Below are positions 8,678 to 17,483 of a stretch of 58,386 nucleotides of DNA, one piece after another. The first letter of the stretch is position 1, and every line of letters begins with the position of its first letter. Both the position numbers and the translations under genes were made by a program. Origin of the DNA: an uncultured Pelagibacteraceae bacterium. GTDB taxonomy: Bacteria > Pseudomonadota > Alphaproteobacteria > Pelagibacterales > Pelagibacteraceae. The stretch is taken from positions 1-58,386 of the forward strand of contig CACKZH010000004.1 of NCBI GenBank assembly GCA_902604575.1. The letters are read 5' to 3'. The notes under the pieces were generated by a model, which did no database searches, was not told where the DNA came from, and saw nothing but the letters and a program-made list of their open reading frames with translations.

Positions 8678-10261
8678 ATGGGAAAAATTCGAAATATTCT
8701 TTTTATTATGGCAGATCAACTTAGGTGGGATTATTTATCTTGCTATGGTCATCCTCATTTGAAGACTCCACATATTGATAGTTTAGCAAAAAAAGGAGTT
8801 CAGTTTGATTCTGCGTTTGTGCAATCACCGGTGTGTGGACCTTCAAGAGCATCATATTACACAGGTAGAACAGTTTTTAGTCATGGCTCTACATGGAACC
8901 AGGTTCCACTCCCAATAGGAGAATTAACTATTGGAGATTATCTACGTCAATCAGGAATAAGAACAGGAGTTGTTGGTAAAACGCATATGAGACCAGATTT
9001 AGAAGGTATGAGTAGACTTGGTATTACTAAAGATACAGAAATAGGATTAATTGTTAGTGAACCAGGATTTGATCCATATGAAAGAGATGATGGACTTCAT
9101 CCAAATAATCAAATTAAAAATTCAAAAAAAACTTTATCTTACAATGAATGGTTAAATAAACTTGGATATGATGGACCTAATCCATGGAATGATTGGGCAA
9201 ATTCTGCTGAGGGAGAAAACGGCGAAATATTAAGTGGTTGGAGATTAAGAAACTCTAATAAGCCTGCTAGAATTCCTGAGGAGCACTCCGAAACAGCTTT
9301 CATGACTAATCGTGCAATGGAATTTATTGAAGAGAGTAAAGATAAACCATGGTTTTTACATTTATCTTATATAAAACCCCATTGGCCTTACATGGCACCA
9401 GCTCCTTATCATAATATGTATTCAGCCAATGAATTTTATCCTGTGCATAGAAATGATGCTGAAAGAAATAATGATCATCCAGTCTACAAAGCATTTATGG
9501 AAAATAGTATTTCTAAAACTTTTTCAAAAGACGAAGTCAGAAACACAGTTCTATCTGGATACATGGGTTTGATTAAACAAATTGATGATAATTTGGGAAG
9601 ATTATTTAAGTTTTTAGAAGATACAGGTTATATGGATGATACAATGATCATATTTACCTCAGATCATGGAGACTACCAAGGCGATCACTGGCTAGGTGAG
9701 AAAGAATTATTCCATGAACAATCAGTCAGAGTTCCAATGATTATTTATGATCCGAGTGATTATGCAAATAAAACTAGGGGGACAAAAGAACAAAGATTTA
9801 TTGAAGCAATAGATTTACTTCCAACTTTTTTAGATGCAGTAGAAAGCCCGGTAAGCAAACATAGATTAGAAGGAAATTCTTTAATGCCTATTATTAAAGG
9901 AGAAGATCCAACAAACTGGAAAGATTCTGTTTTTAGTGAAATTGATTATTCATTTAATGAAGCTAGAAAAATATTAAATTTAGGTGCATCGGATGCAAGG
10001 GCTTTTATGATTAGAAATAATGAGTGGAAGTATATTTATTATAAAGGATTTGACCCTCAACTATTTGATTTAAAAAATGATCCTGATGAGTTTAATGATT
10101 TGGGAAAATCTGAAAAATACTCAAAGATTAGAGAAGAAATGAAAGAATTACTTCTTAAAAGAATTATTGATAGAAAAAATAGAGTTGCAGCAAATGATGA
10201 GTTTGTAACTAAAGAAAGAGACTATACCAAAGATGATGGTATAATGATTGGAGTATGGTAG
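8678..10261 (+). CDS. Formylglycine-dependent sulfatase family hydrolase
   Basis: 527-residue type I sulfatase family enzyme. CGPSR at 53-57 is the CxPSR signature in which Cys53 is converted to formylglycine. MADQ (Asp13) and the later SDHGDYQGDH block supply metal ligands, and IKPHWPY lies mid-protein. The family includes arylsulfatases, choline sulfatases and phosphonate/phosphate ester hydrolases, and specificity cannot be assigned. No signal peptide is visible, so it is predicted to be cytoplasmic. A maturase (FGE or anSME) is needed but is not in this window. It follows the serine hydrolase by 59 bases and converges with the TRAP permease. Confidence 0.87.
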   Translation: MGKIRNILFIMADQLRWDYLSCYGHPHLKTPHIDSLAKKGVQFDSAFVQSPVCGPSRASYYTGRTVFSHGSTWNQVPLPIGELTIGDYLRQSGIRTGVVGKTHMRPDLEGMSRLGITKDTEIGLIVSEPGFDPYERDDGLHPNNQIKNSKKTLSYNEWLNKLGYDGPNPWNDWANSAEGENGEILSGWRLRNSNKPARIPEEHSETAFMTNRAMEFIEESKDKPWFLHLSYIKPHWPYMAPAPYHNMYSANEFYPVHRNDAERNNDHPVYKAFMENSISKTFSKDEVRNTVLSGYMGLIKQIDDNLGRLFKFLEDTGYMDDTMIIFTSDHGDYQGDHWLGEKELFHEQSVRVPMIIYDPSDYANKTRGTKEQRFIEAIDLLPTFLDAVESPVSKHRLEGNSLMPIIKGEDPTNWKDSVFSEIDYSFNEARKILNLGASDARAFMIRNNEWKYIYYKGFDPQLFDLKNDPDEFNDLGKSEKYSKIREEMKELLLKRIIDRKNRVAANDEFVTKERDYTKDDGIMIGVW

Positions 10262-10264
10262 TAG

Positions 10265-11575
10265 CTAAGGGGTCATTAAACTTGGTAAATATAAACATAT
10301 TGCTGGAAATGCAATAATCAATGCAAGTCTAATTACATCAGTTAGTAAAAAAGGAATAGTTCCAAACCATATAGTTTGAAGAGGTGTGTTTTGCATCACT
10401 CCTTTAATAACAAACAAATTCATTCCAACTGGAGGTGAAATCAAACCAAATTCAACAACTATTACTGCAAAGATACCAAACCAAACAGGGTCTATTCCTG
10501 CATCAACAATTACAGGATAAAAAACTGGAATAGTTAAGAATAACATTGCCAAAGAATCCATTACTGTTCCAAGCACTAGATAGATTACGCATATAACTAG
10601 AATAATTCCTAATGGTGTTAGCTCTAAATAATTTATAAAGTCAACAACTGCAAAAGGTAATTGTGTGACTGTAATTAAATAATTAAAAATACTTGCTCCA
10701 ATTACAATTAAATATAAAGAACCAACAGTTTTAATTGTTGTCCATAAGGCTTCTTTCAATAAATTTAAAGTAAGTTGCCCCCTTGCAAAAATAAATATCA
10801 AAACCAAGATTACTCCAACAGCTGCACTTTCTGTAGCTGTAAAGAAACCTAAATAAAGACCCCCCATAATTATTGCAAAGATTAAAAAAATTGGGAATAC
10901 TTTTGAAATTGCTGAAATTCTCTCGTTAATAGGCATTTTTTCTCCGTAACCTCCATGAGACGGATAGATTACTAGATAAACTCTAATTGCAATCATGTAT
11001 AAAATTACTGCTATTAGACCTGGAATTAATGCTGCGAAGAATAGTTCTTGAACCGATTGTTCTGTTAAATATGCATAAATAACCAAAATGACACTTGGTG
11101 GAATTATAATTCCAAGTGTCCCTCCAGATGCAATTGAACCACTTATTAAAGCATCGCTATAACCATGTCTTTTCATTTCTGGTCCTGCCATTTGAGACAT
11201 AGTAGCTGCAGTTGCAATAGAAGATCCACAAATCATTCCAAATCCAGCACAAGCTCCTACAGTTGACATTGCTAAACCACCTTTGTAATGACCAACAACT
11301 GCGTATGCAGCATCATATAAATTTCTAGATAAATTTGCACTATTAGCAAGATTTCCCATCAAAACAAAAAGCGGAAGTACTGATAAGGTGTATTTTGATA
11401 CCGCATCAAATGGTGCTGTACCTAAAACAAAAATAGCAGGATCAAATCCTGAGATTAACGCAAAACCAGTGAACCCCACAAGCAACATTGCAATTCCGAT
11501 TGGAATATTTAAAACCATAAGTATTAAGACTGCTGCAAACGCTATACCTCCATTAATGATTGGACCCATTTCCAT
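10265..11575 (-). CDS. TRAP transporter large permease (DctM family)
   Basis: 436-residue, about 12-span membrane protein, the sodium-coupled transport subunit of a tripartite ATP-independent periplasmic transporter. Typical DctM segments include PLFVLMGNLA, CGSSIATAATMS and SGGTLGIIIPPSVILVIY. The ATG at 11575 overlaps the TGA of the small-permease gene (TGATG); a TTG one codon upstream is less likely. The matching binding protein is probably the divergent gene at 13029, which sits beside aromatic-degradation genes. That suggests, without proving, uptake of an aromatic or related organic acid. Confidence 0.93.
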   Translation of the reverse strand: MEMGPIINGGIAFAAVLILMVLNIPIGIAMLLVGFTGFALISGFDPAIFVLGTAPFDAVSKYTLSVLPLFVLMGNLANSANLSRNLYDAAYAVVGHYKGGLAMSTVGACAGFGMICGSSIATAATMSQMAGPEMKRHGYSDALISGSIASGGTLGIIIPPSVILVIYAYLTEQSVQELFFAALIPGLIAVILYMIAIRVYLVIYPSHGGYGEKMPINERISAISKVFPIFLIFAIIMGGLYLGFFTATESAAVGVILVLIFIFARGQLTLNLLKEALWTTIKTVGSLYLIVIGASIFNYLITVTQLPFAVVDFINYLELTPLGIILVICVIYLVLGTVMDSLAMLFLTIPVFYPVIVDAGIDPVWFGIFAVIVVEFGLISPPVGMNLFVIKGVMQNTPLQTIWFGTIPFLLTDVIRLALIIAFPAICLYLPSLMTP

Positions 11576-12054
11576 CAAAAATCTTTCCTTAAAGAGTTTG
11601 TTTGAGATAATTCCTTAATAAACCAAAAAACAATAGCTAGTACACTCAACCACATACCAAAAGCACAAATAAAATAAAACGGATAAAAATATAGTTCTAA
11701 ATCAATCGTAACTCTTTCATTTGACATAAATTTTAAAGATGTTTTTGTCGTTGCATAAGCCATTAAAGACATAATGATTATCATTAAAAAGAATTTAAGA
11801 ATTATGAGCCAAGTTTTAAATATTCCTAAATTTAAATTATTAATAAAATCAGCAGATACATTTGCGTTTAGAAAAAAAGCTCTTGGCATTGCTAAGAAAG
11901 CAACTAAAGCCATACCAATTTCAACTAATTCGATTGTTCCTGTAACAGGAGAGTTTAAAAATCTTCGACCAAATACGTCACAGAAAGTTAATACTGATAA
12001 TAGTAAAAGTATTAAACCAGAGGCAATTGCTGAGTAATCAAATATTTTATTCAT
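11575..12054 (-). CDS. TRAP transporter small permease (DctQ family)
   Basis: 159-residue four-helix membrane protein, the small permease subunit that pairs with DctM. Recognisable features are the first helix followed by FCDVFGRRFLNSPVTGTIEL, then an EIGMALVAFLAMPRA block, a third span and a final helix. It precedes and overlaps the large permease, the standard QM order. The start lies 72 bases from the divergent FAH-family gene, so a shared divergent promoter region is expected in 12055-12126. Confidence 0.9.
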   Translation of the reverse strand: MNKIFDYSAIASGLILLLLSVLTFCDVFGRRFLNSPVTGTIELVEIGMALVAFLAMPRAFFLNANVSADFINNLNLGIFKTWLIILKFFLMIIIMSLMAYATTKTSLKFMSNERVTIDLELYFYPFYFICAFGMWLSVLAIVFWFIKELSQTNSLRKDF

Positions 12055-12126
12055 ATTTTAAAAAACTATCTTCAAATATATGAAACATTAGCATATAAGG
12101 TTGGTTTAAAACAGAAAGTATTATTT

Positions 12127-12978
12127 ATGAAGTTTATTTCTTATTCGCACAACGATGAAGATAAATTTGGTATTTTAGATAATGATCTTATAACAGATCT
12201 TACAGGTAAAATATCAGGAGCAACTTCTTTAAAAGATCTAATTTTAAAAAAAGGTATCTCGGAAGCAAAGAAATATGCTTCTGCAAACCCTGGTAATTTG
12301 AGTGTAAATGATATTGAGTATTTACCACTAATACCAAATCCTGGAAAAATTATTTGTGTAGGATTGAATTATAGTGAACATGTTAAGGAAACCAATAGAA
12401 CTGTAGAGGAAAATCCAGTAATTTTTCATCGTTTCCCAGAAAGTCAAACCGCACATTTGCAATCAATTCAAAGACCTATTGCTTCAGATAATTTAGATTT
12501 TGAAGGTGAGATGGCTGTAATTATGGGAGAAGCCGGCAAACATATAAAGCCAGAAGATGCTTTAAAACATATAGTTGGTTATTCTTGTTATAATGAAAGT
12601 ACTATTAGAGATTGGCAGAGACATACTAGACAATTTGGAATGGGAAAAAATTTTGAAAAGACCGGAAGCTTTGGACCACACATGGTTCTTGCAGAAGACA
12701 TTAAAGATTATAAAGAGCTTACTCTTGAAACTAGATTAAATGGTGAAGTCATGCAAAATGCAAAATTAAGCCAATTAATTTTTGATATCCCAATATTGAT
12801 TTCTTATGTTTCAAAAGCAATGGCTTGGAGAGCTGGAGATGTACTGGTTACCGGTACACCTGGTGGAGTAGGATTTAAGAGAAATCCACCTATTTTCATG
12901 AAACCTGGCGATAAAGTTGAAGTAGAAGTGACCCAAATCGGTGTTTTATCTAACACAATAAAAGATGAAATAATCTAA
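12127..12978 (+). CDS. Fumarylacetoacetate hydrolase family protein
   Basis: 283-residue FAH-fold enzyme. The C-terminal two-thirds carries KIICVGLNYSEH (about 74-85), the metal-binding Glu126-x-Glu128 in DFEGEMAVIMG, Asp162, and a GDVLVTGTPGGVG segment. The family hydrolyses or decarboxylates 1,3-diketo acids, including ring-cleavage products of aromatics. Neighbours are a TRAP system, an extradiol dioxygenase and an MhpA-like hydroxylase, so a role after ring opening is likely. It could alternatively be a ureidoglycolate-lyase-type or oxaloacetate-processing enzyme, since the family is broad. Confidence 0.87.
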   Translation: MKFISYSHNDEDKFGILDNDLITDLTGKISGATSLKDLILKKGISEAKKYASANPGNLSVNDIEYLPLIPNPGKIICVGLNYSEHVKETNRTVEENPVIFHRFPESQTAHLQSIQRPIASDNLDFEGEMAVIMGEAGKHIKPEDALKHIVGYSCYNESTIRDWQRHTRQFGMGKNFEKTGSFGPHMVLAEDIKDYKELTLETRLNGEVMQNAKLSQLIFDIPILISYVSKAMAWRAGDVLVTGTPGGVGFKRNPPIFMKPGDKVEVEVTQIGVLSNTIKDEII

Positions 12979-13028
12979 ATTTCACGTTACTATTTTAGAA
13001 TAATTTTAAACAATAAGGGGATAATTTT

Positions 13029-14039
13029 ATGAAAAAGAAATTAATTGGATTAATTATTGGAATTTTTTCTTTCAGTATAGTTAGTGCATCTTCTGCAACC
13101 GAGCTTAAGTTGGCAACTTTTGAACCACCAAAAGCATTTATTGCAAGTAAAATTCTTGCAGCTTGGGCAACAAAAGTTAATCAATGTTCGGGAACATTAA
13201 ATGTAAAAATGTATGCTGGTGGAGTATTAGGAAGTCCTCCTAAACAATATGATATCGTAACATCAGGTGTTGCAGATATTTCATGGACAGTTTTAGGATA
13301 CATTGGAGGTCAATTTCCTTTAAGTTCAGTAATTGAATTACCGTTTCTTACAAGAACGTCTAAAGCTGGAACTACAGCTCTAAACACTCTTTTTAATGAG
13401 GGATATTTAGATAAAGAAATGGCAGGAATTAAAGTAATTGGTCTTCACTCTAATCCTGGATATCAAATTCATATGAAAGATACTAAAGTTGTTAAACCTG
13501 CAGATTTTAAAGGTAAGAAAATGAGAGTACCAAGTAAAATTGCTGGAACAATTTTAAAAACTTTGGGTGCAACGGGAGTGAAAGTACCTGCTCCAGGAAC
13601 TTCTGAAGCTTTAAGCAAAGGTGTTGTAGATGGAACTCCATTTCCATACACTGCTGTAGGTTCATTCAGATTGTTTGATGTAACTAAGTATCATACTGAA
13701 GTTAATATCACTAACGCTACATTTGGTTTAATTATGAATGAAGATAAATTCAATAGTTTATCAGCAGGAGATCAGGCTTGTATAAATAAATATAGTGGCC
13801 ATGCTTTCGGTGATTGGGCTTCAGGTTTAATTGATAATCAAAATGCGATTATGAAAAATGAAATCTCAAAAAGAGATGGGCATGAAATTATAATTGCATC
13901 AGATGATGTTATTGCCGAATACAAAAAAATCTTAGCACCAATTGAATCAAATTGGTTAAAAGAAATGAGTGGAAAAGGTCTTGATGGTGATGCTGTTCTA
14001 AATAGAGCAAGAGAAATTATTACTGCAGTAGAAGGCTAA
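13029..14039 (+). CDS. TRAP transporter substrate-binding protein (DctP family)
   Basis: 336-residue periplasmic binding protein. It has a signal peptide to about residue 23 (MKKKLIGLII...SSA), then the DctP fold. Arg166 in KGKKMRVPS is the conserved arginine that usually clamps a substrate carboxylate. The ribosome-binding sequence AAGGGGA precedes the ATG. Its permeases are probably the reverse-strand genes at 10265-12054, with the FAH gene between. A strong terminator follows 18 bases after the stop, likely favouring high binding-protein expression over the downstream catabolic genes. The ligand is probably an organic acid. Confidence 0.92.
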   Translation: MKKKLIGLIIGIFSFSIVSASSATELKLATFEPPKAFIASKILAAWATKVNQCSGTLNVKMYAGGVLGSPPKQYDIVTSGVADISWTVLGYIGGQFPLSSVIELPFLTRTSKAGTTALNTLFNEGYLDKEMAGIKVIGLHSNPGYQIHMKDTKVVKPADFKGKKMRVPSKIAGTILKTLGATGVKVPAPGTSEALSKGVVDGTPFPYTAVGSFRLFDVTKYHTEVNITNATFGLIMNEDKFNSLSAGDQACINKYSGHAFGDWASGLIDNQNAIMKNEISKRDGHEIIIASDDVIAEYKKILAPIESNWLKEMSGKGLDGDAVLNRAREIITAVEG

Positions 14040-14057
14040 AAATAACGCACAGTGTTT

Positions 14058-14083
14058 ATGAGCCCACATTTATGTGGGCTCAT
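14058..14083 (+). terminator. Intrinsic terminator after the TRAP binding protein
   Basis: A perfect 11-bp stem, ATGAGCCCACA (14058-14068) pairing with TGTGGGCTCAT (14073-14083), closes a TTTA loop and is followed by TTAATTT. The U tract is weak, so termination may be partial, allowing read-through into the dioxygenase gene 20 bases further on. Confidence 0.75.
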
Positions 14084-14102
14084 TTAATTTAAGGAATTCT
14101 AA

Positions 14103-15077
14103 ATGGCTATAAAAGCTCTAAGTTACATTGGAGTAAACTCAGATAAATTTGAAGACTGGTCAGATTACAGTCAAAAAAATTTAGGAATGCAACAAGTTGA
14201 TAGGGGAAAAGATATTTTATCTTTTCGAATGGATGACCAGAAACAGCGTCTGACTATAACCGGTGACAAAGGTGATAACCTTGGATTTTTGGGTTGGGAA
14301 GTGGAAAAAAAAGAAGACTTATCATTTTTTGCATCAAAACTAGAAAAAAATAAAATAGAAGTTCATCAAGGAAAATCTTCATTTGCTGACATGAGATTTG
14401 TCGAGGACTTAATATATTTTGATGATCCACAAGGAAATAGAATTGAATTAATTTATAATCCAATGAACGATACTGATCCATTTAAACCAGGTCGTCCTAT
14501 CTCTGGATTTAAAACTGGCGCATTAGGAATGGGTCATGCCGTAGTACATGTTAAAAAAATTGACGATTTAATTCCATTTTATACAGAGGTTTTAGGTTTT
14601 AAAATTAGCGACTACAGTCACACACCTATCTCTTTATGTTTTTTTCATGTGAATGGAAGACATCATAGTTTAGCATTATTTGGATCTGGCAGAACAGGCT
14701 TTCATCATTTTATGGTTGAATACAATAGCCTTGATGATGTTGGTCAAGGATACGATTTATTGCAATATGAAGATAATAAAATTGCTTACACTTTAGGTCG
14801 ACATACTAATGATTATATGACTTCATTTTATTCAATAACACCATCAGGTTTTTTTATTGAAAATGGTTGGGGTGGAAGAGTTATTGACCCAAATACATGG
14901 AAGCCTATAGAAACTTTTGAAGGACCAAGTTTTTGGGGTCATGAAAGATTATATTTACCAGATGAAGAAAGAATGAAATTTAGAAATAAAAGATTAGAAA
15001 CTGCTTCAGAAGGAAAACAAGCACCACTTTTTATTGATTGCCCTTGGTTATATTCGAATACTATAAACAAAAAATAA
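14103..15077 (+). CDS. Extradiol (type I, VOC-fold) ring-cleavage dioxygenase
   Basis: 324-residue two-domain vicinal-oxygen-chelate dioxygenase of the BphC type. The active domain keeps the Fe(II) triad His145 (GMGHAVVHV), His202 (FHHFMVEY) and Glu253 (FIENGWGG). It also has second-shell residues: the NGRHHSLAL block and His234 in GRHTND. Such enzymes open catechols next to the hydroxyl groups using O2. It lies 25 bases after a terminator hairpin and 19 bases before an MhpA-like hydroxylase gene, a logical order of hydroxylation and meta-cleavage. The catechol substrate is not identifiable. Confidence 0.9.
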   Translation: MAIKALSYIGVNSDKFEDWSDYSQKNLGMQQVDRGKDILSFRMDDQKQRLTITGDKGDNLGFLGWEVEKKEDLSFFASKLEKNKIEVHQGKSSFADMRFVEDLIYFDDPQGNRIELIYNPMNDTDPFKPGRPISGFKTGALGMGHAVVHVKKIDDLIPFYTEVLGFKISDYSHTPISLCFFHVNGRHHSLALFGSGRTGFHHFMVEYNSLDDVGQGYDLLQYEDNKIAYTLGRHTNDYMTSFYSITPSGFFIENGWGGRVIDPNTWKPIETFEGPSFWGHERLYLPDEERMKFRNKRLETASEGKQAPLFIDCPWLYSNTINKK

Positions 15078-15096
15078 CAGGATTATTATTTTGTAA

Positions 15097-16554
15097 ATGA
15101 AAATGTATGATGTTGTAATTGTAGGATTTGGTCCAACGGGTGGAACTTTAGCAAATTTATTAGCCCTAAATGGTTTTTCAATATTAGTTTTGGAAAAGGA
15201 AAAAAGTTTTTATCCATTACCAAGAGCAGTACATTTTGATGACGAGATTATGAGAGTGTTTGAAACTATTGGTATAACCAACACTTTTTTAAAACACACA
15301 ATAATTAATAAAGGAACCAAGTTTGTTGATAAAAAAAATAGAGTAATTTTAGATTGGCCAAGACCAAGAGAAATCACTGAGAATGGATGGTATCCTAGTT
15401 ATAGATTTAACCAACCTGATTTAGAAAGAGAACTTAGAAAGAAACTAAAGTCTTACAAAAAAGTTGAAATTAGACAAAGCTCCAATGTTAAAAAAATCAT
15501 AAATAAAAAAAATGAAGTAGGTATTGTATTTGAAGATATTAATTCAAAAAAAATATTTAACATAAAATCAAAATATTTAATTGGTTGTGATGGCGCTAAT
15601 TCAATAACAAGATCACAAATGAAAACAAAAATGAATAATCTTGGTTTTACTCAAAAATGGGCTGTAATAGATTTAATACTAACCAGAGAAAAGAAAAATT
15701 TACCGGATAGAACAATCCAATATTCAAATCCTGCAAGACCCGCTACTTATTGTAGAAATGTAGGTAAAAGAAGAAGATGGGAGTTTGCAATTAAAAAAAC
15801 TGAAAAAATAGAAACTATTCTTTCTGATAAGTATATTTGGAATTTTTTAAAACCCTGGCTTAAAAAAAATGAAGCTAAAATGGAAAGGAAAACTATCTAT
15901 ACATTCCAATCTGCATTAGCCAAAAGTTGGAAGAAAGGCAGAATTTTTTTAGCCGGAGATGCTGCTCATTTGATGCCACCATTTATGGGTCAAGGAATGT
16001 GTGCTGGTATCAGAGATGTTTCAAATCTTGCATGGAAGATTTCACATTGTATAAAGAATGAACATAATGATAAGCTTTTAAATACATACCAATCTGAAAG
16101 ATCTTCAAATGTTAAAGAGTACATAGAAACTACGATGCGTATGGGTGAATTTGTAAATGCAGTAGGAAAGTCCCCGATAACTAGTAATATTTCTGCAGAT
16201 AGTAAAGGTAGAAAAAGTATGAAATCAATAAAACCTAGACTTGGACATGGCTTAGGCGATTTAAAAGATAAGTTTCGAGGAAAAATTTTTCCACAATTTA
16301 TAATTAAGAAAAATAAAAAATTAGATGAAAAGTTTTCTTTAAAACCAGCTTTAATTATATCTGATGAAATAAAAAATATATCTTCAAAAATTAAATTAAT
16401 AAAATCTAAAAATATTAAAAACTTAGAACTCTTTTTTAAGGAACATAACTGTAAAGCTGTTATAGTGAGACCAGATAGATTTATTCTCTCTTCATGTACA
16501 TCGGTTAAAAATTTTAATTCTTATTTAAATAAGAATTTATCTTTATTGGCTTAA
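15097..16554 (+). CDS. MhpA-like FAD-dependent aromatic hydroxylase
   Basis: 485-residue class A flavoprotein monooxygenase. It shows the GFGPTG FAD motif (10-15), PRAVHFDDE near 42-50 (shared by MhpA-type hydroxylases), the DG motif GCDGANS (163-169) and GDAAHLMPPFMGQGM (287-301), which binds FAD. MhpA hydroxylates 3-(3-hydroxyphenyl)propionate to a catechol using NADH and O2. The next-door extradiol dioxygenase would cleave such a product. The last 12 bases overlap the convergent reverse-strand gene. The C-terminal 100 residues are Lys-rich and less conserved in appearance. Confidence 0.87.
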   Translation: MKMYDVVIVGFGPTGGTLANLLALNGFSILVLEKEKSFYPLPRAVHFDDEIMRVFETIGITNTFLKHTIINKGTKFVDKKNRVILDWPRPREITENGWYPSYRFNQPDLERELRKKLKSYKKVEIRQSSNVKKIINKKNEVGIVFEDINSKKIFNIKSKYLIGCDGANSITRSQMKTKMNNLGFTQKWAVIDLILTREKKNLPDRTIQYSNPARPATYCRNVGKRRRWEFAIKKTEKIETILSDKYIWNFLKPWLKKNEAKMERKTIYTFQSALAKSWKKGRIFLAGDAAHLMPPFMGQGMCAGIRDVSNLAWKISHCIKNEHNDKLLNTYQSERSSNVKEYIETTMRMGEFVNAVGKSPITSNISADSKGRKSMKSIKPRLGHGLGDLKDKFRGKIFPQFIIKKNKKLDEKFSLKPALIISDEIKNISSKIKLIKSKNIKNLELFFKEHNCKAVIVRPDRFILSSCTSVKNFNSYLNKNLSLLA

Positions 16555-17331
16555 TTTAAATAATTTATTTATTGCATCAACTTTCATATGATTATCAGTT
16601 GCAATTTCACCATTAGGCATGAATAATGAATTTTCAAATCCAACTCTAATTTTACCTCCAAGGCTCACAGCTTTTTCCAAGCAGCTCATTTCTTCCTTTC
16701 CAAAGGCACATATTGACCAATCAAGTTTTATATTTTGCTCTTCCATTTTTTTTACAAATAAAGAAATATTTTCTGGATAACTTATTCTTCCGCTATAATG
16801 CCCAATAACAAACAAACACCAAGCATCATTAATTTGAATTTCTGCTTTATTAAGTAATTTGATTAACAAATCTATATCTTCAGGCTGATAAAGTATGTGT
16901 TGAATTTTTGTTCCTGCTTCAGTTAGGTATTTATAAAGTTTAATATCTTCATCTTCTGGATTTCTTGAAGGGATTAATTCCGATGTTCCAATTGATGCTC
17001 CTGGTGGTGTTACATCATATGCAAGCTTTCTCATATCAGCTGGAGAGTATTTTCCAACTGCTTCAGTAGTAACTTGTATATGCATGTTTGGTACCTGATG
17101 CTCTAATTCGTTTAACGCTTCTTTATAAAGTCCAGCATCTAAAACGTGTTGTCCTTCCTTATCTCTAACATGTAAATGGATTGCACCAGCACCTGCTTCG
17201 TAACAAGATTTCGCTGTTGCAACTGTTTCACTAATTGTTAATGGAACAGCTGGATGATCTTTTTTTATTTTTCTAGCTCCATTTGGAGCTACCATTAACT
17301 TAGGTAATTTTTCTGGCTGATAAAAACCCAT
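16543..17331 (-). CDS. Beta-keto acid cleavage enzyme (BKACE, DUF849) family
   Basis: 262-residue TIM-barrel protein of the 3-keto-5-aminohexanoate cleavage (Kce) family. The zinc motif HLHVRD lies at 52-57, preceded by APNGARK and PLTISE. The late RVGFENSLF block provides the third ligand, Glu. These enzymes condense a beta-keto acid with acetyl-CoA and split it into acetoacetate and a CoA ester. Several BKACE subgroups act in carnitine and aromatic or lysine degradation. It converges with, and overlaps by 12 bases, the hydroxylase gene. Assignment to the same pathway rests on context alone. Confidence 0.88.
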   Translation of the reverse strand: MGFYQPEKLPKLMVAPNGARKIKKDHPAVPLTISETVATAKSCYEAGAGAIHLHVRDKEGQHVLDAGLYKEALNELEHQVPNMHIQVTTEAVGKYSPADMRKLAYDVTPPGASIGTSELIPSRNPEDEDIKLYKYLTEAGTKIQHILYQPEDIDLLIKLLNKAEIQINDAWCLFVIGHYSGRISYPENISLFVKKMEEQNIKLDWSICAFGKEEMSCLEKAVSLGGKIRVGFENSLFMPNGEIATDNHMKVDAINKLFKLSQ

Positions 17332-17380
17332 AAATTTATATTAGTTTAACTTAATTATATTGTAAAAAGGTTTCTGTTTA

Positions 17381-17409
17381 TTGACATTACATTTAATAAA
17401 AATTAAAGT
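17381..17409 (+). promoter_or_regulatory. Sigma-70-type promoter upstream of the 17.5-kb hydrolase cluster
   Basis: TTGACA (17381-17386), 17-base spacer, TAAAGT (17404-17409). The -35 is perfect and the -10 matches at four of six positions. It would give a 5' leader of about 70 bases ending in a good ribosome-binding site (AAAAGGAG, 8 bases before the ATG at 17484). The remaining spacer 17332-17380 shows nothing else. Confidence 0.55.
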
Positions 17410-17483
17410 AGATTATATCTGACTAAAGTCTGGTTGTGCTGACTTTTAAAAAAGGGACAACAAATTTAAAAGGAGCATAACAT

